Shown here piece after piece: positions 8,192 to 17,042 of a DNA stretch of 49,124 nucleotides. Under the pieces are notes generated by a model, which saw nothing but the letters and a program-made list of their open reading frames with translations, did not search any database and was not told the origin of the DNA. The translations under genes and the position numbers were made by a program. Within the stretch, counting starts at the first letter, position 1; each line of letters begins with the position of its first letter. The stretch covers positions 1-49,124 of the forward strand of contig CACYZN010000005.1 of NCBI GenBank assembly GCA_902778925.1, given 5' to 3'. Origin of the DNA: an uncultured Bacteroidota bacterium. GTDB taxonomy: Bacteria > Bacteroidota > Bacteroidia > Bacteroidales > P3.

Positions 8192-8355
8192 AGAAGAGTT
8201 TCGCACTGAGGATTGATACTGAAGTCTACGACGCCATCGAGAAATGGGCCGCCGACGAGTTCCGCAGTGCCAACGGGCAGATAGAATGGATACTGGCAGA
8301 AGCCTTGAAAAAGGCCAAGCGGCACCCTAAGCAGAAAAACAACAACAAGACATGA
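8188..8355 (+). CDS. Arc-type ribbon-helix-helix small protein
   Basis: This 55-residue protein starts at the ATG at 8188, which overlaps the permease stop as ATGA. Longer in-frame upstream readings fall inside the permease gene and are not used. The sequence KKSFALRIDTEVYDAIEKWA followed by an amphipathic helix (RSANGQIEWILAEALKKAKR) matches the Arc/CopG ribbon-helix-helix fold: a beta strand with alternating side chains, then two helices. Such proteins usually dimerise and bind operators. In Bacteroidetes an Arc-like gene commonly accompanies SPFH genes. It may regulate this operon or act with the SPFH protein; neither can be shown here. Its stop overlaps the hydrolase start by ATGA. Confidence 0.85.
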   Translation: MKKSFALRIDTEVYDAIEKWAADEFRSANGQIEWILAEALKKAKRHPKQKNNNKT

Positions 8356-9695
8356 AGAGAATACTGATTACTGTGCTGCTGTGCATGGCCATGGCAGCAC
8401 AGGCTCAGTGGTACAACGGCTGGAGCGCGAAGACGGGTCTGGTGCTTAGCCTGCATCTGACCGACAGTCTGCCCGAACTCTACAGCCCCATGCAGAGCGA
8501 GGCTCCGCTGCCTGTGAGCCAAAGCAGCCGTCGCGGCGATACCTTGCGCATCGAGTGTTCGAGCCTCAATCTCAAGATTACCTTGACGCCGCGCGACGGC
8601 GACTTGGTGGGCACCTGGCGGCAAGGCTTCTTGCGCGAGGATATAACCTTCGAGGCCTCGGACACCATCTTCCTGATGCGCCGCCCGCAAACCCCGCAAC
8701 CGCCCTATGCCTTCGACGAGGAGACCATTGTGGCCGACTATACCGACAGCCAGGGCAACGCGGTGCATCTGGAGGGTACGCTGACCTATCCGCGCGGCGA
8801 CGGGCGATACCCCTGCCTGGTACTGGTGAGCGGCAGCGGCCAGCAGAACCGCGACGAGGAGCTCTTCTTCCACAAGCCTTTCCTGGTATTGGCCGACTAC
8901 CTGGCCTCGCGTGGCATAGCCACCCTGCGCTACGACGACCGTGGCGTGGGTGCCAGCACCGGTGTGCTCGACAGCGCCGACACGCGCCTTTTTGCCGAGG
9001 ATGCCGAGGCTATGTTCAAGGCCGTGCAAGGCAACCGCCATGTCGACCGCAAGCGTCTGGGCCTTGGTGGCCATAGCGAAGGTGGCGCCATAGCTCCTAT
9101 GGTGGCGGCCCGCAACCGCGATGTGAAGTTCGTGGTGATGTTGGCAGGCCAAGGCTGTTCGGGACTGGACGTGATGATGCAGCAGAACGAGGCCATATAC
9201 CGTGCAGCCGGCCTCGGCGAGTCCCTGCTGGCCGAGCGGCTGGCGTGCATGCGCGAACTGTTTGCCATGCCCCAGGGCGCCACCCTTGACGAGTACCGTG
9301 CCGTCATAAAGCGCCACACCGCCGAACTCACCCCCGCCCAGGTCGACAGCATAGGCCTTGGTCGCGGTGCGGCGGCCCAAGTCAAGCAGCAGCTTGACAG
9401 CCGCTGGATGCAGACTTTCCTGAAACTCAACCCCGCCGAGTGGCTGCCCAAGGTGAAGTGTCCCATGCTTGCGCTGAACGGCAGTACCGACTGTCAGGTG
9501 GTGGCCCGCCCCAACCAGGCGCGCATACGCGAACTGACCAAGCACCGTGCCGAATGCCGTGAGCTGCCGGGCCTGAACCACCTGTTTCAGCACAGTGCCA
9601 CGGGAGCCCCAGCCGACTATGTGAAAATCGAGGAGACCATGGCCCCCGAGGCCATGCAGGCTGTGGCCGAGTGGGTTCTCAGCCTTCGAAAGTGA
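8352..9695 (+). CDS. Exported alpha/beta hydrolase
   Basis: The 447-residue protein has a signal peptide (MKRILITVLLCMAMAAQAQ) and a short N-terminal beta-rich domain. From about residue 125 it has an alpha/beta hydrolase domain (VHLEGTLTYPRGDGRYPCLVLVSGSGQQNRDEE; LRYDDRGVGASTG). The nucleophile is Ser242 in GHSEGG. The acid is probably the Asp of NGSTDCQV and the base the His of GLNHLFQ. This is the COG1073-like family of serine hydrolases or peptidases common in Bacteroidetes; the substrate is unknown and the signal peptide places it in the periplasm. It closes the SPFH-ABC-RHH operon through an ATGA overlap and overlaps the convergent porT-like gene by 17 bp, with no terminator visible between them. 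Confidence 0.9.
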   Translation: MKRILITVLLCMAMAAQAQWYNGWSAKTGLVLSLHLTDSLPELYSPMQSEAPLPVSQSSRRGDTLRIECSSLNLKITLTPRDGDLVGTWRQGFLREDITFEASDTIFLMRRPQTPQPPYAFDEETIVADYTDSQGNAVHLEGTLTYPRGDGRYPCLVLVSGSGQQNRDEELFFHKPFLVLADYLASRGIATLRYDDRGVGASTGVLDSADTRLFAEDAEAMFKAVQGNRHVDRKRLGLGGHSEGGAIAPMVAARNRDVKFVVMLAGQGCSGLDVMMQQNEAIYRAAGLGESLLAERLACMRELFAMPQGATLDEYRAVIKRHTAELTPAQVDSIGLGRGAAAQVKQQLDSRWMQTFLKLNPAEWLPKVKCPMLALNGSTDCQVVARPNQARIRELTKHRAECRELPGLNHLFQHSATGAPADYVKIEETMAPEAMQAVAEWVLSLRK

Positions 9696-10434
9696 AACTC
9701 AACATGAAGGTGCGCGTCGACAGATTGTCGAACGAGCGGATGTAGACATCCTGGTCCTCGACCTTGAGGTCGAGCAGGCCGAAGTTCATCTTGAACTCGA
9801 TAGCAAACTTGACGTAGCGCAGAAACACGTCGAACCCCATGCCCAGCGAGTAGCGCAGGTCGTGGGGTTCGAGACGTATGATGGCTTGGTTGGTTTGGTT
9901 GCGGTTCTTGCGCAACGAAGCAAAGTCGAAGCCATAGCTGGCGCCGGCGGTCAGGTAGGGGCGGAAGTTGTTCCACCGCACCGAGCGGAACTTGACCTCG
10001 ATGGGTATGTCGCCGTATACCGACTCGACGTTGCGGCTGCGCTCGGCGTTGCGGTGGGCGACCAGATAGCCGCTTTCCCACGAGTAGCTTATGTCGCGTG
10101 TGACCAGTGTGACGCCGGGAAGCATGCGCAGGTTGAACCAGCGGCCCATGCGCAGGTCGCCGATGACGGCTATGTGGAAGCCGGGGGCGTAGTAGGATGT
10201 GACGCCTTGCAGCGTCTGTCGCAGGCTGTCGCTCTCACTGAAGGCCAGGTCGAACTTGGACTGGGTGTAGCCCACCTGTATGCCGTAGTGCAGCAGGCGG
10301 TTGTCGAAGTGGCCCAGGTTGCCGGGTTGCACTTGGGCGCTCGCGGTTGAGGGTGAAAGGTGTAGGGTGAGCACCATCGCAGCAACCGCGATGCGCCACC
10401 ACCCGTTCTTCGTACAACGATCAAGCCTGTTCAC
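9679..10434 (-). CDS. porT: PorT-family outer-membrane beta-barrel (T9SS component)
   Basis: The 251-residue protein looks like PorT, a small outer-membrane barrel needed for type IX secretion. A signal sequence (about residues 14-34, ending STASAQ) is followed by alternating amphipathic strands: LLHYGIQVGYTQSKFDLAF, FHIAVIGDLRMGRWFNLRMLPGV, IPIEVKFRSVRWNNFRPYLTAGASYG, and a C-terminal strand ending in aromatic residues (MLSFTFEG). Length fits PorT. The five T9SS-sorted proteins in this window require such a system. The start given is GTG at 10434 because the next ATG (10377) would leave a very short signal peptide. It follows ansA by 30 bp and is probably co-transcribed with it. Confidence 0.75.
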   Translation of the reverse strand: MNRLDRCTKNGWWRIAVAAMVLTLHLSPSTASAQVQPGNLGHFDNRLLHYGIQVGYTQSKFDLAFSESDSLRQTLQGVTSYYAPGFHIAVIGDLRMGRWFNLRMLPGVTLVTRDISYSWESGYLVAHRNAERSRNVESVYGDIPIEVKFRSVRWNNFRPYLTAGASYGFDFASLRKNRNQTNQAIIRLEPHDLRYSLGMGFDVFLRYVKFAIEFKMNFGLLDLKVEDQDVYIRSFDNLSTRTFMLSFTFEG

Positions 10435-10464
10435 CTATAGTACAGTTTAATGATGAATGACCAC

Positions 10465-11502
10465 TCATTCGGAAATCTCGCCTCGCAGCGAGTCGCTGAG
10501 GCGCTGCTTCACATGCTCTTTGTCGTTGGGGTAAATGCCGAGCAGGTACATCATCTTGGTAATGGCGGCCTCGATGGTGATGTCGCCGGCGCCTACCACG
10601 CCTATGCGGTCCAGGTCGCAGCTGGCGGCGTATTGGCGCATCTTGACCGCGCCGGCCTTGCACTGGGTCACGTTCATCACAATCACTCCGCGGTGTATGG
10701 CCTCGTCGAGGGCCGATATGAACCATTGGCCCGTGGGTGCGTTGCCCGAGCCGTAGGTCTCGATGACGACGCCCTGCAGTCCGGGAGCGTGCAGCACGGC
10801 GTTGACCACCTCGGGTCCGATGCCGGGGAAGAGCTTGAGCACCGCCACACGTGTGTCGAACTGGGTGCGCACCATCAGCGGCTGGGTGGGCATGGGCAGG
10901 AAGAGGTGCTCCTTGAAGGTGATGTTGATGCCGACCTTGGCCAGCGACGGGTAGTTGTAGCTCTCGAAGGCGTCGAAGTTCTCGGCGTTCATCTTGGTGC
11001 AGCGGTTGCCGCGGTAGAGGTGGCTCTCGAAGAAGATGCACACCTCGGGTATGGTGGCCAGGCGGGTCGACGCAATCTCGAGGGCGCAGATGATGTTCTC
11101 GCGGCCGTCGCTGCGCAGCATGCCCAAGGGCAGCTGGCTGCCGGTCAGTACGACAGGCTTCGACAGGTTCTTCAGCATGAAACTCAGCGCCGAGGCCGTG
11201 TAGGCCATGGTGTCGGTGCCATGCAGCACCACGAAGCCGTCGTAGCGGTTGTATTCGCGCTCTATGATGCCCGCTATCTCGCCCCACATGGCAGGGGTCA
11301 TGTTCGACGAGTCGATAATCTCGTCGAGGGTGACCGAGTCGATGTCGTAGCTGCAGCTTTTCAGCTGGGGCACGGCGTCGTAGATGCGGTCGAGGGCGAA
11401 GGGATGGAGCGACCCGTTTTCGTCCTGCACCATACCAATGGTGCCGCCTGTGTAAATGATGAGGACCTTGTTGTTCACTTTCGTTGCTCTTGTTTTCTCC
11501 AT
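10465..11502 (-). CDS. ansA: L-asparaginase, type I
   Basis: The enzyme hydrolyses L-asparagine to aspartate and ammonia, and the lack of a signal peptide makes it cytoplasmic. The two catalytic threonine motifs are present: IIYTGGTIGM (Thr21) and VVLHGTDTMAYT (Thr96-Asp97). The total of 345 residues is normal for AnsA. I chose the ATG at 11502 because GGAGG lies just 4 bases upstream; the frame stays open to a TTG at 11520 but there is no reason to use it. The aspartate produced could feed the aspartate ammonia-lyase encoded at 46528. Confidence 0.93.
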   Translation of the reverse strand: MEKTRATKVNNKVLIIYTGGTIGMVQDENGSLHPFALDRIYDAVPQLKSCSYDIDSVTLDEIIDSSNMTPAMWGEIAGIIEREYNRYDGFVVLHGTDTMAYTASALSFMLKNLSKPVVLTGSQLPLGMLRSDGRENIICALEIASTRLATIPEVCIFFESHLYRGNRCTKMNAENFDAFESYNYPSLAKVGINITFKEHLFLPMPTQPLMVRTQFDTRVAVLKLFPGIGPEVVNAVLHAPGLQGVVIETYGSGNAPTGQWFISALDEAIHRGVIVMNVTQCKAGAVKMRQYAASCDLDRIGVVGAGDITIEAAITKMMYLLGIYPNDKEHVKQRLSDSLRGEISE

Positions 11503-11620
11503 AACGCCTCCACGGGCCAATTATTGCCCCCGCAGGCTCTTTTTCTTGCACGGTGTTGATATTCTGCGAGATACCAATTTGTGCAAAAACCGAAATTCGT
11601 GTCGAAAATCGGCCGATGTA

Positions 11621-11735
11621 AGTGCCTGGCTGTCAGCACCTGGTCCGTATCAAGTCCGTATCAACTCCGTATCTGGTCCGTATCAAGTCCGACTATGGCC
11701 GGAGATGGGGCGGTGGGGGTGCGTAGGGGGTGCGG
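11621..11735 (+). repeat. Family B dispersed 11-bp repeat element, copy 1
   Basis: Left anchor AGTGCCTGGCTGTCAGC (11621-11637), then five consecutive 11-bp units: TCCGTATCAAG (11644), TCCGTATCAAC (11655), TCCGTATCTGG (11666), TCCGTATCAAG (11677) and end unit TCCGACTATGG (11688-11698). A tail containing GGGGGTGCGTAGGGGG follows. It sits in the gap between the ompA 3' end and the ansA start. Confidence 0.9.
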
Positions 11736-11774
11736 CGCAGTGGGGGCGATGGTGGCGGCAGGGACGCAAAAAGA

Positions 11775-11803
11775 GGCCGCCGCGACCATCGGTCGCGGCG
11801 GCC
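11775..11803 (-). terminator. Rho-independent terminator of the OmpA gene
   Basis: A perfect 13-bp GC-rich stem (GGCCGCCGCGACC, 11775-11787, with its complement at 11791-11803) has a 3-base loop and is followed on the minus strand by TCTTTTTG. It lies 23 bp past the stop codon. Confidence 0.85.
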
Positions 11804-11825
11804 CGCTTACATATATTATTATGTA

Positions 11826-13709
11826 TTAGTTCAGCACCACGGTGGCGCGGCGGTTCTGCTGACGGTGCTCGTCGGTGTCGTTGGGCACTATCGGGTCGTT
11901 CATGCCGTGGCTCTCGCACTTGATGTTCTCGGCAGGAGCTCCGAGTTTCACCATGAGCTTCTTCAGGGCCTCGGCGCGGCGCATGCCGTACTTCATGTTG
12001 CTGGCGGCCGAGCCCACGTTGTCGGTGTGGCCGGTGATGGTGACCTTCAGGGTCGGGTCGGCCATCATCGAGGCGCAGAGGGTGCGGATGGTGGCATCGG
12101 TCTTGGCGTCGAAGTGCGGGTCGGTGCCGCTGAACTCGAAGTACACGGTGGCGTTGATGTCGTCGAGCTGCTTCTGCATCTCCACGCGGTCTACCGGCTT
12201 GGCGGGGGCGTTCTCGGGCATCTTGGGAGCCTCGATCTTGGTGGCGTTCTCGCCGGCGCGGCGGGCCAGCTCGTAGTTGATGCGGGCGTTGCGGTTGGCG
12301 GCCATGGCGCCGTCCAGGTCGTTGCGTGCGGCGGCAGCGGCATAGGTGGCGGCATCCTGGGCAGCCTTGCGTGCCTCGTCGCCCTTGGTCACAAAGGTCT
12401 GGGCGGCGGCGGCATAGCAGGCGGCCATGCGGGCATAGGCTTCCTTGTACAGGTCGTAGGCCTCGCAGGCGCGGCCGTGGGTGTAGGCATCCTTGGCGGC
12501 GGCGGCTTTGGCGCGGGCATCGGCCAGGGCCTGGTTCGACTCGTTGTTGTTGGCGGCGTTGGCGGCAGTCTCGAGGTCGTTGTCGATAGCGGCCACGGCC
12601 TGCACCATGTCGGCGCGGGTCATGCACGAGGCCTCGCGTGCGGCGGCTTCGGCCTGGCGTGCAGCCTCGGCTTCGGCCTGGGCGGCTTCGGCTTGGGCTT
12701 GACGTGCGGCCTCTTCGGCAGCGGCAGCCTCGCGTGCGGCGCGCTCGGCAGCCTCACGTGCGGCAGCTTCGCGCTCGGCTTCGGCGCGGCGTGCGGCTTC
12801 AGCCTCGTAGGCCTTCAGACGGGCAGCTTCGGCCTCGTCGTCGTGCTGGCGCGGCTCACAGTTCCAGCCAAAATCGATACCAAGCTTCAGGCCGACATTG
12901 AGCAGGCGCAGGGCGTCGATTTCGTTCGAGGCCAAGGTGCCCTTGTAGTCAAGCTGCGAGGCGTCGGCCTCCGAGATGGCCAGCACCGGGCTGGTGCTCA
13001 CGCTGTCGAGCAGGTTGGTCAAACCATAGCTGCCGTAGACACCGAGGTATAGGCCCCAGTGGCGGCCGAGGGCGAAGCGGAAGCCCAGATCGGCCAGCAC
13101 GCTGATGCCAAGCTTGTTGATCTTCAGGTCGCTCTCGAAGTCGGCGTCGTACGAGCGGAAGCCATGGTCGGGCAGGTCGCTGACGGAGTAGCCCAGGGCG
13201 GGGAAGTAGCCGGTGGTACTATAAGAGCCCTCGGTGGCGCTGTAGCGCACCTTCAGGGGCATGTCGAGGCTGGCGCCCAAGCCCAGGATGAAGGCGGTGT
13301 TCTCGCCCATCGGGGCACGCCAGAACAGCTCGACGGGCACGCTCAGCACCATCAGGTGCTGGTGCTCGTTCCAATTGTTGAAGGTGGTGCTCAGGTCGTA
13401 CAGCACGTTCTGGTTGTCGGCATGGGTCATGCCGATGCTGACCTCGGTGAAGTCGTACGTTGTCGAAGCCTGGTTGTAGCTGAACTCCACGCCGAAGCCG
13501 ATACCGAAGTGGCGGCCAAAGAAGTGGGTGTAGCGCGGACCGCCGTTGAAGCCGAGGCCCATGGAATAATTGCCGTGGGTGGGGTTGTACATGAGGGTGT
13601 TGAGGCCTCCACCGACATAATATCCGATATAATTGCTGTGCTGGTTCTGCTGTGCCTGTGCTCCGAAGGCTATGGCCAGCGCACCGAACAGGATGAATAT
13701 GCGTTTCAT
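11826..13709 (-). CDS. OmpA-family outer membrane protein with long Ala/Glu-rich coiled-coil linker
   Basis: The 627-residue protein has a signal peptide (MKRIFILFGALAIAFGAQAQ) and an N-terminal beta-barrel (about residues 25-275; repeated GxGxxxxFGRHFGIGFGVEFSY-type strands). A highly charged, alanine-rich helical region covers about 295-370 (runs of AEAARxAEAxxxAAAREAAE), and a second helical segment about 370-500. The C-terminal OmpA domain (about 515-627) carries TGHTDNVGSAASNMKYGMRRAEAL and ends NRRATVVLN, the peptidoglycan-binding signature. It probably ties the outer membrane to the cell wall across the periplasm; the helical linker could span it. The linker codes in a repetitive GC-rich tract. 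It begins 27 bp after the T9SS protein gene upstream and ends in a strong terminator. Confidence 0.9.
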   Translation of the reverse strand: MKRIFILFGALAIAFGAQAQQNQHSNYIGYYVGGGLNTLMYNPTHGNYSMGLGFNGGPRYTHFFGRHFGIGFGVEFSYNQASTTYDFTEVSIGMTHADNQNVLYDLSTTFNNWNEHQHLMVLSVPVELFWRAPMGENTAFILGLGASLDMPLKVRYSATEGSYSTTGYFPALGYSVSDLPDHGFRSYDADFESDLKINKLGISVLADLGFRFALGRHWGLYLGVYGSYGLTNLLDSVSTSPVLAISEADASQLDYKGTLASNEIDALRLLNVGLKLGIDFGWNCEPRQHDDEAEAARLKAYEAEAARRAEAEREAAAREAAERAAREAAAAEEAARQAQAEAAQAEAEAARQAEAAAREASCMTRADMVQAVAAIDNDLETAANAANNNESNQALADARAKAAAAKDAYTHGRACEAYDLYKEAYARMAACYAAAAQTFVTKGDEARKAAQDAATYAAAAARNDLDGAMAANRNARINYELARRAGENATKIEAPKMPENAPAKPVDRVEMQKQLDDINATVYFEFSGTDPHFDAKTDATIRTLCASMMADPTLKVTITGHTDNVGSAASNMKYGMRRAEALKKLMVKLGAPAENIKCESHGMNDPIVPNDTDEHRQQNRRATVVLN

Positions 13710-13736
13710 ATCTTTGTCTCTTTGTTGATGGTTTAC

Positions 13737-16664
13737 TTACTTCTTAATCACACGTACCACAATGCCGTCGACGCTGACCACGTAGTTGCCGCTCTGGTAT
13801 TGGCTCATGTCCACGGTGGTGCTGTTGCCGTCGAAGGTGGTGCTCTCCAGGGTCAGACCCATGATGCTCATCACACGCAGGGTATGGCGCTCGGCCATCG
13901 AGTTGTCGATGCTCACCACCACGCGGTCGGTGGCAGGGTTGGGGTAGGCCGATACCTTGGTGTCGGAAGTTTCCTCGTCCGAGATTAGCGTCGTCACGTC
14001 GGTCTGCGGGCAGGTGAAAGTGGGCACGCCGGCCATGGTGGCGCTCACGCGGTACTCGCCTGTCAGGCCGCCCACCTGCTGGTAGTAGTGGCCGGTGGCG
14101 CCGGGTATCAGCGTCCAGGCAGTCTCGCCGCTTTCGCGGTGGTACCACTGTATGTCGGTGAAGCAATGGCAAGTGTCGACCAGCGCTATCACGTCGCTGA
14201 ACAGAGGCATCGTGTAGGTCTCGGGCAGGTTCACGTGGAAGGTGATGCTTATCGGGGCGCTCTCTATCTGGGGATAGGCGCTGTTGCCGAATACCAGGGT
14301 GGCGGTATAGTCGCCAGTCACTACGCCGGCGGGCACGGTGATGTCGATCGAGCCGGGAGTGGTAATCGGGGTCCAGTCGACATTGGTGAAAGCGGCATCG
14401 TTGAAGGTAAGCTTATACTGGTCAGGGTTGCCGCTGCTGAGGTAGTAGCGCACGGCACCATTGCCTGCGCAGTAGCCGGTGGCGTCGACGTCTATGCCGT
14501 TGTCCTCGCGTGCAGTGTCAGGTGTGATGGCAGTGAGGATAACGCCGTTGTGGGTGACGGTGTCGCGCTGCTTGGAGAGGCTGTAGTTGATGGCTTTGTC
14601 GCCGGCCAGGAGGTAGGCAACGATGACGTCTTTGCCGGTACCGACGTTGGCGTCGGTATACCAGGCGGTGGCACTGTGGCTCAGCAGGTCGCTGCCCTGT
14701 ACGCCGCTGATGGCGCCAAGGTTGCTTACGTGGGCGGTGTCACTTCCGTCGTAGTATTTGATGCTGTCGACCACTATGCCGCTGATGGTGACGGTGGCGG
14801 GCAGTATGGTGAGGGTAGTGATGTTGTTGCCCAAATGGTAGGCAGGGTTGATGGGCACGGCGTAGATGGTGTAGATGCCGGCGTTGACGGGCATCTCGGG
14901 CGAGTAGATGGTGTCGTTGCCCTTGATGTACACGAGGTTGGCAGCGAGGGTGAGATTAGTGTCATTTGTATAGGAGGCGACGATACCGCTCACAGGAAGG
15001 CTGTTGTAGACGACAGTCTGGTTGTCGCCAGTCCAGCTGACGGGGTAGGTCTTGGCAAGGTATTGTGCCGAGATGGTGAGGTCTTGTGCGGGCATGGTAG
15101 TGAGGTTGAGCGACCAGCCGGTGTGGGTGAAGCCTTCGCGGTAGGGAACGTGGAGGCTGTAGTTGATGGTGTCGCCATAGCGTAGGCTGTCGAAGACCAT
15201 CTGGAAGTTGTTGTGGTCGGGGAAGACGCCGTCGACGGCCCACCAGGTGATCTGGAAGGTGTCGCGGGCGTAGATGAAGGTGAGCACTGTGTCGTTGGCA
15301 GTGAGGTTGTCGATGACAATGGAGTCTTGCGACGGGTGGAAACCGTAGTAGATGACAGGGTATGCCACGACGGTGGTGTCTATTTTGCCGATGTAGGTGA
15401 TGCTGTCGGTGGTGACAGTGTCGCCGGCGAGGGTGATTTGGCGGTGACGCACGCTGTAGGTGGTCTGCAAAGTGCGGTCGATGACTTCCCAGCGGGCGTA
15501 GAGGTTGGTGTCGCTCACCAGCTCGTCGGTGAGGAAGCTCCAGGGTGTCTGCCAAGTGCCGTTGTCGACGTACCATGCGAAGAAGAGGGTGTCGGTGTAG
15601 TTGGGGCGCGAGGGCAGCACGGGGCGTATCTTGCGGTCGCTTTCGTTGTAGACGATGGTGGTGTCGTTGCCCAGGTAGTCCCAGTTGACCCAAGTCACGC
15701 TGTGGCCGTCGACCACTTTGTAGGCAAACTGGGCGGCGTCCTCGTCGGGATTGGGACCGAAGGTCTTGTTGCCGAAGAGAGATTTAGGCAGACGCTGGTT
15801 GAATTTGCCACCGTTGATGAAGAGGGTGGAGCCGGTGGTGTCAATCCAGTTGAAGCGGCCTTCGTTGATGGTGGTGACATGGCCGCGGGGGATGAAGTTA
15901 CCGGCTATGTCGATGTCGTTGATGACGATGGTGGTGGTGCCGGTCTCGTCGGCGTCGAGCACGTTGATGCGGCCATTGGTGAGGACCACGACGCCGTTGG
16001 AATGGCAGAGGTGCAGGCTGCCGAGCATGGTGTCGCCGTTGAGGTTGAGGGTCATGGCACGGTTGATGGTGTCTTTTGCCTCGGCAGGCAGGTTGCGCAG
16101 CAGGTAGACGGTGTTGGCTGTGCCCTGGATGGCACCGGCGAGGGTGGTGTAGCTCCAGTTGTCGTTGTCGCGTGCGGTGAGGCTCGAGGGCATCAGCATG
16201 TTGCCTTGTCCGGTGAGGGGTGCTCCGCCGTTGTCGACGATGGCGGTGGTGGCGAAGAGGGGGGCCAGCAGGAAGACGCCCTGTTGGCGGTTGCTCGCCG
16301 TGGCGTTGGCCAGCACGTAGAGGTTGCCGCCCATGTCGCGCGCCACGATGGCCGAGAGACCGAAGGTGAGGCTGTCGACGGTGCCGCTGATGCTGTAGCC
16401 GTCGGCCCCGATGGTGAGGGCCTGCGAGGCCTCGGCGGTGTCGGCCCATACGAGGTCGCCCGTGTAGCCCGCGTCGAGGTGGGCCGAGTCGATAAAGTAG
16501 ATGCTACCGGCTGTGGTGCCGGCCACAATCCAGGCGCTGTCGAGCGTTGCGTGGTCGACAGTGCGAACATTGAGCGCGATGCTCTTGCTCTGTGCCATGG
16601 CATTGGTGCCTGGCAGCATGGCCACAAGCATGGCTCCCAGCATAAAACATAGTGATTTCTTCAT
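13737..16664 (-). CDS. Large T9SS-sorted surface protein with MBG-like and InlB-type repeats
   Basis: The start is the ATG at 16664 (MKKSLCFMLGAMLVAMLPG), which opens a good signal peptide cleaved near NAMAQ; the longer open frame to 16769 lacks such a start. The 975-residue protein has several parts: an N-terminal region (about 25-300) with parallel-repeat character (GNMLMPSSL, NTVYLLRNLPAEAKDTINRA, NGRINVLDADE); an InlB B-repeat/Listeria-Bacteroides-like segment near 370-420 (FFAWYVDNGTWQ...DTNLYARWE); two MBG/YDG-like beta domains at about 540-720 (YPVSWTGDNQTVVYNSLPVS; VDSIKYYDGSDTAHV); and a T9SS type A sorting domain (VSAYPNPATDRVVVS ... YVVSVDGIVVRVIKK). It is exported to the surface and probably adhesive; the ligand is unknown. 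It is followed by ompA 27 bp on. Confidence 0.85.
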   Translation of the reverse strand: MKKSLCFMLGAMLVAMLPGTNAMAQSKSIALNVRTVDHATLDSAWIVAGTTAGSIYFIDSAHLDAGYTGDLVWADTAEASQALTIGADGYSISGTVDSLTFGLSAIVARDMGGNLYVLANATASNRQQGVFLLAPLFATTAIVDNGGAPLTGQGNMLMPSSLTARDNDNWSYTTLAGAIQGTANTVYLLRNLPAEAKDTINRAMTLNLNGDTMLGSLHLCHSNGVVVLTNGRINVLDADETGTTTIVINDIDIAGNFIPRGHVTTINEGRFNWIDTTGSTLFINGGKFNQRLPKSLFGNKTFGPNPDEDAAQFAYKVVDGHSVTWVNWDYLGNDTTIVYNESDRKIRPVLPSRPNYTDTLFFAWYVDNGTWQTPWSFLTDELVSDTNLYARWEVIDRTLQTTYSVRHRQITLAGDTVTTDSITYIGKIDTTVVAYPVIYYGFHPSQDSIVIDNLTANDTVLTFIYARDTFQITWWAVDGVFPDHNNFQMVFDSLRYGDTINYSLHVPYREGFTHTGWSLNLTTMPAQDLTISAQYLAKTYPVSWTGDNQTVVYNSLPVSGIVASYTNDTNLTLAANLVYIKGNDTIYSPEMPVNAGIYTIYAVPINPAYHLGNNITTLTILPATVTISGIVVDSIKYYDGSDTAHVSNLGAISGVQGSDLLSHSATAWYTDANVGTGKDVIVAYLLAGDKAINYSLSKQRDTVTHNGVILTAITPDTAREDNGIDVDATGYCAGNGAVRYYLSSGNPDQYKLTFNDAAFTNVDWTPITTPGSIDITVPAGVVTGDYTATLVFGNSAYPQIESAPISITFHVNLPETYTMPLFSDVIALVDTCHCFTDIQWYHRESGETAWTLIPGATGHYYQQVGGLTGEYRVSATMAGVPTFTCPQTDVTTLISDEETSDTKVSAYPNPATDRVVVSIDNSMAERHTLRVMSIMGLTLESTTFDGNSTTVDMSQYQSGNYVVSVDGIVVRVIKK

Positions 16665-16766
16665 TGCTTTTGGTTTATTTATATATTCACTGTTCTCTAT
16701 ACTTATATGGCTACCACCCACGCTTACAGCCGCTTGTCGGGGGCTGTGCGTGGTGGTTGCATGTGG

Positions 16767-16774
16767 CAAATATA
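16767..16774 (-). promoter_or_regulatory. Putative -7 box for the large T9SS protein
   Basis: TATATTTG on the minus strand fits TAnnTTTG, about 100 bp before the ATG at 16664. A -33 TTG at the right spacing is not clear. Confidence 0.45.
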
Positions 16775-16914
16775 CAACTTTTTGTTGAAAGTGCAGCGTA
16801 TTTTTTTGTATTCCCCGTGCCTTTTTTGTTCCAATATGAAGGCGGTTGCTTGTAAAAGGTATGTAATCAGTCTGTTATGATGGTTGTGTCGGCGCTGCTT
16901 CTCCTGCTTCTGCA

Positions 16915-17040
16915 AGTGACTGGCTCTCAGGTCCTGCTCCGTATCCGGTCCGTATTTGGTCCGTATCCGGTCCGTATATGGTCCGACTCTGGTCGGTGCG
17001 GAGTCGGTGTGGGGTCGGTGTGGATACGTGGCGTAGAGGG
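16915..17040 (+). repeat. Family B dispersed 11-bp repeat element, copy 2
   Basis: Anchor AGTGACTGGCTCTCAG (16915-16930), then units TCCGTATCCGG (16938), TCCGTATTTGG, TCCGTATCCGG, TCCGTATATGG and TCCGACTCTGG (16982-16992). The 11-bp register then continues with TCGGTGCGGAG, TCGGTGTGGGG and TCGGTGTGGAT, and a tail with ACGTGGCGTAGAGGG. It fills the gap between the T9SS gene start and the rluD stop. Confidence 0.9.
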
Positions 17041-17042
17041 CG

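Noticed and set aside
8226-9593. Antisense 455-residue frame across the hydrolase gene
   Set aside because: Shadow of the alpha/beta hydrolase; His/Gly/Val-rich and without motifs.
11644-11698. Family B array as coding sequence (SVSSPYQ-type peptides) or CRISPR
   Set aside because: No start site or conservation of frame between copies, units directly abut, and all copies are intergenic.
13737-16769. Longer start for the large T9SS protein at 16769
   Set aside because: The added 35 residues would place a polar stretch before a clear signal peptide that begins at the ATG at 16664.
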